From Palaemon carinicauda (taxonomy: Eukaryota > Arthropoda > Malacostraca > Decapoda > Palaemonidae): 64,000 bases of DNA. The stretch is from positions 24,884,570-24,948,569 of the forward strand of contig NC_090767.1 of the NCBI RefSeq assembly GCF_036898095.1, read 5' to 3'. Positions 54,601-64,000 of the stretch are shown here, one piece after another. Position 1 is the first letter of the stretch. Every line of letters begins with the position of its first letter. Under the pieces are notes generated by a model. It saw nothing but the letters and a program-made list of their open reading frames with translations. It did no database searches and was not told where the DNA came from. Position numbers and translations under genes: made by a program.

Positions 54601-56579
54601 ATGTGCAAGAACAGTAAATACTGACAGAAACATCAAAAAGTACCTAAACTTCTACTGGCGTGCAGAAGCACAGAAGGTAATGAGTCCATAAAATAAGAAA
54701 TGATTCAAAGAAATAAGCAATGAGTTGGAATTATGAAACAGATACAATTGCAGATGAAATATAGGAGGTGAACATCGTAAACCTTGGACAGTCAACTACC
54801 ACTCAAGTCTATCACTCGCTCAGTTACAAATCACCAACCCAGTGGTTCCGACAGTTAAGAAGTTAGAAGCACAACAAGAACTATCAAAGGACACTAAACA
54901 TAAATGGATTCATAGTGATTACAAATATATAATATTATCACATAAATTATGATACAATAATCTACTTTGGTATTCAAAAACTGTGACTGACACTCGCTCT
55001 CAGCGATTTATCTCCCTGACTGAAGCAGTAGTAAAAAGAATTATAAATAACATAATATCTTTGACCATAAAATCTGCTTGGAAACCTGAAACTGTAAGTG
55101 AGAACACCTGCATGTTTTAATTCTTTCATGGGTGACCACAACAACAGCATTTCTTATTTATAGGGTCTGGGCAACACTTTTACCTACACGCAAACTATTA
55201 TAGGTTGAAGTATGATAAATTCTTAAACAATTTCCTTTGCCATGTAAATAATGATAGGCAGTACTATCTTCTACCAGTTTTCTTCATAAACCAAACAAGA
55301 AAACACAGACAGACATAACCTAATAAACATATTGACCCAATTCAAACAGAATATTCAATGGCAAAAGTCACAATGAATAACCTATTTCAATCTAGTTTGA
55401 AACAAAACGAGTCTCGGCACATAACTATTTCCTTAAATCATTTGAGAAATAACCTGCCAAATACAATAATAGAGACAGACAGCAATGATAACCTTACAAC
55501 AATCCAATGCTGTTCAGGAAAAATAGGATTGACTTTTTTGAATAACAACCTCTTGATAAAATAACGATATAAATCTCGCTTACACACTTAATAAGACTAC
55601 CCAGAGTATGAAGTTGTCATTAAACAAACTGAAACAGTATTTAAGAACAAAGAAACAGATGGGAGAAACCAACTTCTTGCCCGGAAGATGGAAGAAGATG
55701 AATAAGAACATAAGAGTCATCTACATATGATTCTACTGTTTTTCTTTACTTGTAGTTTGGGTTGTCAAGTCTGGATCTAAAACGAAATGAAACCTATTCT
55801 ATCTCTTGCTTTACATTAAGGAACATTCTGTACTGTATAGTACATCATTAACCTCTTATTAATATCTAAACATTTGAATTCTCTGGAAATAATAGTTTTT
55901 CAATCATACTCTTTGAATCACACACACCTTACGGAAAGGTGAATCGTCAGACTTAAAGATTCACTAATAGATTTAAGAAAAGGACTAAGTTACCCAACAT
56001 AACATACCAAAACACCTCCACAATCTTTTACATTCTATCATTTCCTGAATCAGTTCAAATTAAGTGAAGACAATATGAAGTTTCTCTCAAAAGTTTAAAG
56101 TTTCTTATCTCAGCATTTACTGAAAACAAACCACAGTTTTAAACAAAGCCTTTTTGACAAAGCTGGTTAAGGGTTAAACCTAAGCAGATAGGCAGCAATG
56201 TAAGATCAATCCAAGAAGATATTCATTAACTAAGAATTACAAAATAAAACTAATTTATTAATTATTAAATTACATAAAGAAGCTAACTGCTAAAACTCAA
56301 GTGGAGAACTTGAATGTATTCTGAGCATACACAATTTGGTAGCAAGAAATTCCTGTCACTGTTTTTCTTTAAAGTTTTTAATATCATTAAGGGAGACAGA
56401 AATGGCAAGTTAGGCCCCTAATGACCAACTAATGGAAGACTAAAGAGCCAGACAACCAAAAAGGTAGGCGCACTGTCGTCAGACCTTGACTCTCTTTCGA
56501 ATAGCAATGTGACAGAATGAGTCTATAAAATAACAAAGTGAAAGATTAAGAACAATTCTTGAAGGTTAAGGTTTGTGAG
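54601..56579. other. AT-rich non-coding DNA
   Basis: About 2 kb with only short frames. Nothing recognised. Confidence 0.35.
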
Positions 56580-56580
56580 T

Positions 56581-56585
<5 letters not shown>

Positions 56586-56663
<78 letters not shown>
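56586..56663 (+). repeat. (CT)n microsatellite
   Basis: About 39 CT units. Confidence 0.96.
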
Positions 56664-56668
<5 letters not shown>

Positions 56669-57345
56669 ATTTAAAACTGTGGTTTGCTTTTACTGCACCC
56701 TTGAATACAAAAATTTGTTTTATGAGATCAAATGGTACATCACTAAACTAAACTTAACTCTAATATACCATTGATAAATCTTTATCCATTTACTCTTGAG
56801 GCAATACACTGCAATACTTCCTCTACGCTCAACAACAACAAATGCACCGATTCTAGTTCAATGCATGACAAAGGCCTCAGATACGTTTTTATTCATGTCT
56901 GGGGGTTGGCCAGTTTTCATCACCACACCGGCCAACTGTGGATAAGTGATGCAGGGAGACTTTTGTCTGATTGCTCAGAGCAAACCAACCTAGTATGGGT
57001 GGCTGTGACTAGTACAGCCTTGCTGATCATGGCAATAACAACTCTTTCACCATGTAAGGAATCCCCATTCAGAAAGGCTCAGTATTGATTAAACATTCTT
57101 ACATTGTATAGACCCAATGACATGACCGAATGAGGAAACACAAACTAAGAGAGATTTGCAAGAGAAGATATTGCCTCAAGAGTAAATGTGAAATGATACA
57201 AAAACCTCGACGCTTTTACAATTTTTGATGTATCATAACAACAGACCAGTGTTTTACAAAAGGTCTTAACTGCTGACTTCCAACAGAGACAGACCAGTCA
57301 AGAAATAGGGGAGCCGGTCCTGAGATTGCTTAGTAACAACAACAA
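56664..57345. other. Non-coding DNA before DIRS copy 5
   Basis: One 105-codon frame (56771-57088) has no recognisable domain and no clear initiation context. It is recorded here rather than called. The stretch ends in (AAT)n at about 57340-57362. Confidence 0.3.
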
Positions 57346-57584
57346 TAATAATAATAATAACTAATACAAACCTGAAGCTATTTATGGGATATTACTGCTA
57401 GTGGAGCTGGAAGGCAGCTATTAGATGTTAAGTGCTAGCAACCCTACCTAACCACTAAAGTGGGTAGGTAGGGGGGTGGCTGGGGGCTACCCGGCCATCT
57501 ATATCTACTCACAGTTCAGTGAACCACGTCACTTTTGCTTGCAGGCAGGACTTACTGGGGGACAGGTGATGGCAGGCCAATTTA

Positions 57585-57690
57585 TATAAATAGTTTGTAT
57601 TAATTAGGGAAAAATATAAATTATCTCCAAATTCGTCATTTGTTCCAATATTAACAAACCTTCCGCTATTTCTTGGATGACTCCCTCTTA
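57585..57690 (-). repeat. Internal complementary region of DIRS copy 5
   Basis: AGTTTGTATTAATTAGGGAA, TATAAATTATCTCCAAATTC, GTCATTTGTTCC and ACAAACCTTCCGCTATTT. On this strand it reads right tip then left tip joined, as on the minus strand of 7787-7888. The join GTCATTTGTTCC is identical to that of copy 1. Confidence 0.8.
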
Positions 57691-58159
57691 GGAGGATGGT
57701 AAGTCCGACTACTGGCTTGCTCATTGAGCTGGGTTTCCCTAGTACAGTATTAGACTGTAATCAAGGGAAAACTAGCACCTTGCATATCAATACCAGTGAG
57801 TAAGATGGCAGCTTGAGCAACTAAAGTAGTTGTGAGAGATATCATCAGAATGTCTAGGTAAGAAGATGCTCCTAGTTTAAATAGGAGCCTTACAAATAAA
57901 AAGACATTTCGCAAGGCCTACCTTGCAGGAGGCGTTAGGGACGTGTAAGAGTATATGCAAACATACTTGGTTACATAAGGGAAGTGGTTATTACCTGCAG
58001 AGGTTGAAGCCATCTTTGCAAAGGTACCCATGGTGCTGTTCCTCAAAGGAGGGAAGATGATGAAAGTAAAAGAGCCAGGCATACTTTCATTCATCACAGT
58101 CTTACCCTGGGTAGCCAATGCCTGCAACCTTCTTCTACTTGCCCAACAAGGAGCCCAAG

Positions 58160-58400
58160 GGATTATTAATCAACGTGTTGTGTCACCACCACAGGAGCGG
58201 TATAGAAAAAACATATCGGGTCGTCTGCGGGTCACGTCTCGTAGGTGGGGTGAGGTGAAGATCAGACACACTTCCACCCTACCAAGGGCACAGTTTGTGT
58301 CACAATGGAGTTGCTTGAAAACGTTATGGACGGATTCTGCCCTAAAACGTTGTGAACTCTGGGTCACCTCTATGAGGAGAAGGAGGGGGATTCCGTGATT
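58160..58400 (-). pseudogene. Tyrosine recombinase C-terminal relic of DIRS copy 5
   Basis: The minus-strand frame 58367-58170 reads FTSPHLRDVTRRRPDMFF, matching FTAHYLQDVTHRRLDTFS of DIRS copy 2. The catalytic Tyr (Y of HYL) is replaced in PHL by His or Pro depending on alignment. The 3' order (recombinase end, then internal complementary region, then terminal repeat) is conserved. Confidence 0.62.
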
Positions 58401-60602
58401 GGTATAGGACCTGTGTCCCCATCACAAATGAGATCCTTACAACCTCCTTTGACCTTCCTAGAGTCAGCGAAGCATGCTGAACCTAAGGAGCGAGCTCTTT
58501 CATTCTTTTTCTGAGGTATGGCCTTAATATCATCACTGGTGTGACAAGTATATGACCCAGTGGGTCCCAGTCAGTAATGGGAGCCTAATGCACTCCCGTG
58601 GGCCATTTATGCCAGCGAAACGTACTGTCCCCTTGGGCCTAGGTAATCCCCTCATCGAGGTATGTCCTCAAGTAATTATCTGTGTTACAGCCTTGATTAC
58701 AAAGAGGCAGGTTCCCAGTTGGAGGGCTTGAACCAAAGGTTCAAGCTGCCCAGAACAAAATTTGATCTTACTTGGTTTCTTGCCGTGAGTGAGAGTCGTT
58801 GAGAGAGGCCCATAAGGTACGTCACTCTTTTGGTCGAGTGCCACATTGGGAGAGACCTGTCTTCGGGATCAGGAGAATATCTGCAGTTTAGGTGTCCTAG
58901 GTCATTGAGGGGGAAGCCTGGGACCGAAGGAAGCCACCCATCCAGAGAGGGCTGTATTACCCCACTACAGGTAAATCTGTTCAAGCTCTATGGAGAACAA
59001 CGATTGGAGGATATGCTCAATGGACGAGCAAAGGTTTTCCGTTGCTTAAGCCTAAGAGCGTGATTCCCTTCATTGCCAATTTTGAGTGCATGACTAGAAT
59101 AGTACCTTCTGGAAGAGAAAAACAGACCACGCAGAATCCAACAGGACACAGCAGTCCTTCCCCCGCAAAAAGAAGATCAATGCATGTCATTAATATTCAT
59201 TCCGCTTCCCGAAGGAAGACCTCTAAACAGAGGGTGTAGGAGGACGACTCCTGCAGAAGGGGTGGATTCAATAAAATCCAAACCCGTGGAAAGGCTACCC
59301 CGAAGGGGAGACCACGTAGGAGCAGGAAGTGTTTTCCTGTGAATGGAAAACCGAGTAATCATTGCCATTCCCCCGGCACCTTTAAACTAGGAGTGTTACT
59401 TGCTCAGGTCTTGTAGTAGAGAACCAAGGAAAGGAAGATCCTTAGTTCCGAAAGACCTGGGACCCGGCTAGTCCTTCAGAGGTCGCATTCGATGGGGACT
59501 GATGCAGTCTTGTCGGACCTGCAGAAGTTTCTGCAGGGTGATGACACAATCTGCGGATATCCATATAGATTATGACCTTCGTGTCATTCTCTCAATTACT
59601 CGAATTATAGATCAAGGTAAACGGAAGTAGTCTCGTAGGAGTGCTAGACTTTAAGATCAGTCCGTGGGCCGAGGTCTTCAAGATGAGGGCCAATCCTATA
59701 TAAGAGGCTAACTGATGGATCGAAAACCTTTCAGCGCATGACAAGGTTTGAAGCTTAAGCTCATCACAGGATGAGAGACTAAAAGTAGAGACTTCTGACC
59801 CACAAAGCTCGGTGGTATCCCGGTGTTCCAATCATGAGGAAGAAGATAGAGACTGCTCCCCATTTCCTGAAGTAAGATGGAAGATACAAGATAGTATCGT
59901 TGCAGCTAAAGTCTGGACTCTCTTTCCTTGGCGGAAAAGACATGAGCCGATTATTTAGAGCTTGTTTGAGGGGTTCTCCCATAAGGAAGGAATATAGTCT
60001 TTCCCATCTTGTCAGTCACCCATCCAGGGCCGACCGAATCGTAGCAAGTAAATTGCTATGGCTGTCGTTTAGACAGCACTGAATTTCGTTCTCTAAGAGA
60101 GAGAGAATGGCAGTAACTTTTTGAGGTTGTGTCTCCAGCTGGAGGGGGAGGAACAGATTCAAAGGATCTGCCACCCCTACCACATCCGAGATGCAATTTG
60201 CTTCAGGAGACTGCCTAACTAGTGTAGTTCCTATTCAAGGAAAGTCAGCTCATGAGCAGCCCCATAATAAACGGGACAACAAGGAAGAAGGTAGCAACCT
60301 GGATCCTAAGGCAATATGCTTGCAAGCCTTACCGTAGTATGAACGAAGAGTAAATGAAACCACGTACGTTCATGGGATATGAATTCCCGCGATATACCAG
60401 ATTCAATGTATAAACCTGGCCATCTTGAAAAGGATCCCTCCGGTCCCGCTGACGGCGAAATAAATTTTGGGACCCTAAGAAGCCTTGTTTTTGAAACACA
60501 CAAGAACCCAAAAGAGCGAGGGTCATTGAGTTTTGTGCTAACGTATTATCCTCGTCATCTAAGAAAGGTGTACAGTAGTCTTATGTTCCCAGAAGGAAAA
60601 AA

Positions 60603-61437
60603 ATCACAAATTTTTAGTAATTTGTATTTTTCCTAACATACTTACCGAGAACTACTTTCTTAGGAGTTACCTGGAACCTCCTCTCAACCGACCAGAGTTT
60701 TGTGTAGTTTACCCTACTTCCGTTTTCTGTAATGGTAGCCCTAGGCGGAAGAATACGTGCCCTGAGGGCAGTCTCGAGGCAGGCCTCATGATAGCTTGGG
60801 TTTTGACCTTCAGTAAGTTCAATGGTCGCGTCGTGACATCATCTCGACGCTCTCCGTATCTCATTGCGACCCTTTGTGTCCCCGAATCTTGTGTTCCACG
60901 TGTGTTTCCTCGTGGTCCGTTGTGCTTTCGCGCTTATAACTTAATTCCCTCGTGTTTTCCCTTGTGTTTATTAGTTTTCTCTTATCATTTTCCACTAAGT
61001 AGTATAAGCCCAAGAGTGAGGAGAGATGATCTATGCCATCTAGGAGAGAGTGCTCTCTTGAGCAGCTCCCTCTCAGAAAGTGGCTCCTGAATTAGAAGCC
61101 TAGAATGGAGCAGATTTATAGTGATCCCTAGTCTCCGACCACTGAACGTCAGGCAAGCAAAAAGGCAAGCAAGCGAAACGACGAGCTACCGTCGTGTGAG
61201 ACAACGACTGACTAGCTGCTCAACTTAAAAACAGCAAACGGTGTTATTGACAAGCAACCGGGGATCATCTTGCCGTTGAAAAACGGCAATTGGCAGCTGA
61301 CAAATCGTATCTGAAAAAATCCGAGATCTACCGGACAAGTAGGGATAGTTTTGATCGAGTGCCTCGTTCTAGATCTTGAACGCCACGTGCTAGATCATTG
61401 TGGAGAAATAGTTAGGGAAAAATACAGCTTATTTCTA
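60603..61437. mobile_element. Possible terminal-inverted-repeat segment (about 0.83 kb)
   Basis: The left edge TAGTAATTTGTATTTTTCCTAA is inversely related to the right edge TTAGGGAAAAATACAGCTTA. Both carry the DIRS tip motif in opposite orientations. The interior has no RT, recombinase or Gag. It could be a DIRS-derived nonautonomous element, or one DIRS terminal repeat plus internal complementary region with an insertion between. Boundaries are uncertain. Confidence 0.38.
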
Positions 61438-61546
61438 GATTTATTATTCATTATCATTAGTTAGATTGAACTTGATGCAGTTATAAATTTTAAGTAATGT
61501 TTATTTGATCTCTAGTCGATCTCTAAAAGAATTCTTTTATTTACAG

Positions 61547-61663
61547 ATTGACGGTGCCCTGCACCCAGCAAATGATTTTAGGCTAGATGGAGAAGTTGTC
61601 AATAGAAAAGTTACTCAAAGCCAGTTTCGTTATTATAACTTCTTCCCGTACACTAATGAGTGA
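61547..61663 (+). CDS. Candidate host exon D (terminal coding exon, unknown protein)
   Basis: A strong acceptor (TTCTTTTATTTACAG, ending 61546) is followed by 38 open codons in phase 0: IDGALHPANDFRLDGEVVNR, then KVTQSQFRYYNFFPYTNE, and TGA at 61661-61663. The text is protein-like, with balanced composition and no low complexity, and it contrasts with the AT-rich flanks. It may end a host gene on the plus strand. Its phase does not join directly to exon C (which ends on two bases), so either other exons lie between or they belong to different genes. No family recognised. Confidence 0.42.
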   Translation: MDGALHPANDFRLDGEVVNRKVTQSQFRYYNFFPYTNE

Positions 61664-62799
61664 TTCAAGCATGCCCTACTACATTGTGATGTAATTGAAC
61701 TTGAGGGCAAAAACATAATTACACGTATACTGCTAATACAACAACAGTTTCCATGGATAGTGTTCAACATACTTGTTCTAAGGAACAAGTGAACATAAAG
61801 TGGCATAGAAAAGTTTTCAGCGGCAGCCAAACTGTAAACGTTGTCAGTGTCCAAACCCGCCTGACTGTTCATACAGATAATGAACCAAATTGTTGCGAGG
61901 TTTTCCTTTAAGCTTGGAATTTTTTTTGACATAAGCCTGGAACTTTCTCTAGATAATATTTACATTAAATGTAAAGGCTCTCTCTTGATGTTAACAATTA
62001 AAAAATTTGCATCACAAATCAGATAAGGCTTTATCCCGAAAGAGGACTTTTTAACGTTATATCTTATTTTTTGTTTGTGAGACTTTGCCTCGCCTCAAAA
62101 AAGTCATTATAAGTGGTCTTGACTCTTATCCATTTTCATGTCTCCATGATGTAGAGGTGAGAATGTAGTGAGTCAGGTCCAATGTGTAATCTTGTTTTAT
62201 AATTCCTTTGATCTTGATGCAAGCAATCATTCAAATTACATTTGAATTTAGCCTAGATATGAATACAATTTATCCTTGTACGTTTACTGTGTATTTTCTA
62301 GATTGAATCCTAAGGGCCCCTGCCTGGATATATCTAGGTTGCTGCTTTTGGTTTATGGAGACCTGTACATTCTCCTCACTATTTTCTTTTTTCTCGAAAT
62401 AGATATTTTTTATACTCTTGTATGTAAACTGTTATATTTACTACACCATAGTGTCCCCTTCTCAGACACTAATTTAGTTTTTTCTTTGGTATCATTGTTT
62501 CTTTCATTTTTTTTCCTCTATTAATGTTTAGTAGTTACATAACCTGAAATCAGCTTACCTTTGAATAGTATTATGCAACTACAGTACAGTTCTAGCTGGG
62601 TCCCCTTGCCCAGTACATAAATCAAGGGGTGATACCCAGTGCCCAATTCTCTTCACCTGGTTCCTAGATTTTAGGGTATTCCACCGTTTTACCTTTTTGT
62701 GTAGTAAGCATTGGAGTGTGGTCGGCATTCGGACACTAGGCAGTTTGCGTGCTGCATCTGGCCACAGTCTGCAAACCGCTACATTGTGATAGTCCCGTT
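61664..62799. other. AT-rich non-coding DNA
   Basis: If exon D is real the first part would be 3'UTR. No clear polyadenylation signal with a GT-rich element was picked out. Otherwise nothing recognised. Confidence 0.3.
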
Positions 62800-62819
62800 C
62801 ATGAGTGTAAGTGTCTCCC

Positions 62820-64000
62820 ATGTGAGCAACTTGCACGCAAGCAAGAGTGTCTTTCTCATGACCAAGAGCTTCTTGCTCATGACTGCGAGCGTCTCAAACA
62901 AGAGCATGAGCGTCTCGCACGCGAGTGAGCATCTTGCTTGTGAGCGTGAACGTCTTGCACGAAAGCGTGGGCATCTCGCTCGAGAGCGTCTCGCACAAAA
63001 GCACGAGCCTCTCGCACGCAAGCTTGAGCGTCTTGCACAAGACCGAGCGTCTCGCTAGTGAGCATAAACATCTCGCACGAAAGCACAAGCATCTCGCTCA
63101 TGACTGAGTGTCTAGTTTATGACTGTAAGCATCTAGCTAGTGATCGCGAGCGTCTAGCTTGTGATTGTAAGAGTCTAGAGCTTGTGCTTGTCTAGATCGA
63201 GATCCTTAACATCTAGCTAGTAATCGTGAGCGTTTAGCTCATGACCATTAGCATTTAGTTCATAATCATGAGCGTCAGCTTGTGTTTTATTGTCTGGTTT
63301 GTGCCCGTTATCGTGAGCACCTAGCTTGTGATCGTGAGGGTCTGTCTTATGATTGTGAGCATAGCTCTTGATCTTGAACTTTTAGTTCTTGATCGTGAGC
63401 ATCTAGCCCAGAACACAGGCTTATAGCTCGCGATCGCGAGCATCTCGGTCGTGATCACGAGAGTATAGCTCGTAATCTTGACCATGACTCACGATCGTGC
63501 TTGTGAGCGAGTAGTTCATGACCATGAACAAGTAGTTCACGGTCTGATCATCTAGCATGGAAAAAGGGGCTTATAACTCGTTATTGTGAGCGGCTCGCTC
63601 ATGATCACAGGAGTGCACTTCGTCATCGTGACCACAAGACGCTCGAGATCCCGAGTGTAGTGCCCATGATTGTGGTCACGAGCGTCTTGCCTGCAAATAG
63701 GGTAACGAGCAGCTCGCTCATGACCATGAGCGAGTAACTCAATATCGTCAGCGTGCGCGATTGTGATTGTGAGAGTCTCGCTCATGATCACTTGTGTCTA
63801 GCTCGCCATTGTGACCACAAGGCGCTCGTGATCACGATCACGAGTGCCTTGCTTGTGGTCATGAACCTCTTGCTTGTGACTGTGAGCGTGTAACTCACGG
63901 TTGTGAGTGCGAGCGTGAGCATCTTGCTCGCAATCATGTGAGCGTCATCAAGGGTTGTGTAGAGACTAGTGTTGCAATCGTGGTCACAAGTGTCTCGCTT
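62820..64000 (+). repeat. Degenerate 21-bp minisatellite, open at the right edge
   Basis: About 1.2 kb of diverged units of the type GAGCGTCTCGCACGAAAGC(GT), clearest at 62880-63060 and looser to the end (GAGCATCTAGCTAGTGATCG, GAGCGTCTAGCTTGTGATTG). Because 21 is a multiple of three, all frames read as heptad-like repeats (ERLARKR GHLARER on plus). The frames are short and interrupted, so it is probably not a gene, though a decayed repeat protein cannot be excluded. The array continues beyond the window. Confidence 0.78.

Larger units (their letters stand above)
57360..60600 (-). mobile_element. DIRS-like retrotransposon, copy 5, minus strand (decayed; right limit uncertain)
   Basis: 57364-57560 corresponds to a DIRS right terminal repeat read on the minus strand (AATAGCTTCAGGTTTGTATT at the tip, here cut by an (AAT)n tract). 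57585-57690 is the internal complementary region. A recombinase C-terminus lies at 58160-58370. Further right, the DNA has scattered minus-strand frames and is probably pol and gag, but I could not match them and could not find the opposite terminal repeat. The 60600 limit is only where other-looking DNA starts. Confidence 0.55.

Noticed and set aside
56771..57088. 105-codon frame in otherwise plain DNA
   Set aside because: No domain, no splice context, no support beyond being open.

Overview
The window is AT-rich animal DNA dominated by transposable elements. Several repeat families look like those of decapod crustaceans: a short interspersed repeat ending in (TAA)n, a tRNA-type SINE, DIRS-like retroelements, Tigger-like DNA transposons, and long (AG)n/(CT)n arrays. 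I infer a decapod, perhaps a caridean shrimp. No species can be fixed from sequence alone. I found no complete host gene, only four short exon-like islands on the + strand (224-386, 21561-21723, 29315-29381, 61547-61663). The rest would be intron or intergenic DNA.

1-15.9 kb: two related DIRS-like elements (tyrosine-recombinase retrotransposons) lie head-to-tail on the + strand at about 401-8143 and 8278-15878. Each has inverted terminal repeats and, just inside the right one, an internal complementary region that matches the two outer ends joined together. The second copy still shows Gag with Zn-finger-like Cys residues, a long Arg-Ser-Pro-rich domain, reverse transcriptase (YLDD), RNase H with its four acidic residues, and a tyrosine recombinase with R, HxxR and Y. 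The first copy is badly decayed and carries a 5S rRNA gene fragment inside its reverse transcriptase region.

15.9-29 kb: a nest of fragments. It holds two 5'-truncated copies of one RTE-like LINE in opposite orientations, copies of the (TAA)n-tailed repeat, a DIRS end split by a piggyBac-like MITE, a 1.85-kb Tigger-like MITE with facing (AG)n and (CT)n arrays, a third decayed DIRS element (about 21901-27468) interrupted by LINE fragments and holding a perfect 40-bp hairpin, and a small MITE.

29-49 kb: mostly AT-rich non-coding DNA. It contains an internally deleted Tigger-like transposon (31811-33189) whose ORF joins the start and end of a transposase, a SINE, tandem duplications, and a pair of about 620-bp inverted repeats 8.7 kb apart.

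49-64 kb: a fourth DIRS-like element on the - strand (about 49190-54600) recognised from its terminal and internal repeats, a fifth - strand relic from 57360 upward, a possible terminal-inverted-repeat segment (60603-61437), a candidate terminal exon, and a degenerate 21-bp minisatellite that runs off the right edge.

The genes here serve the elements rather than a host pathway: Gag, RT/RNase H and recombinase together copy and integrate the DIRS elements, LINE RT copies the LINEs, and transposases in trans move the MITEs. Nearly all are disabled. Coordinates of repeat boundaries were judged by eye and may be off by several bases.
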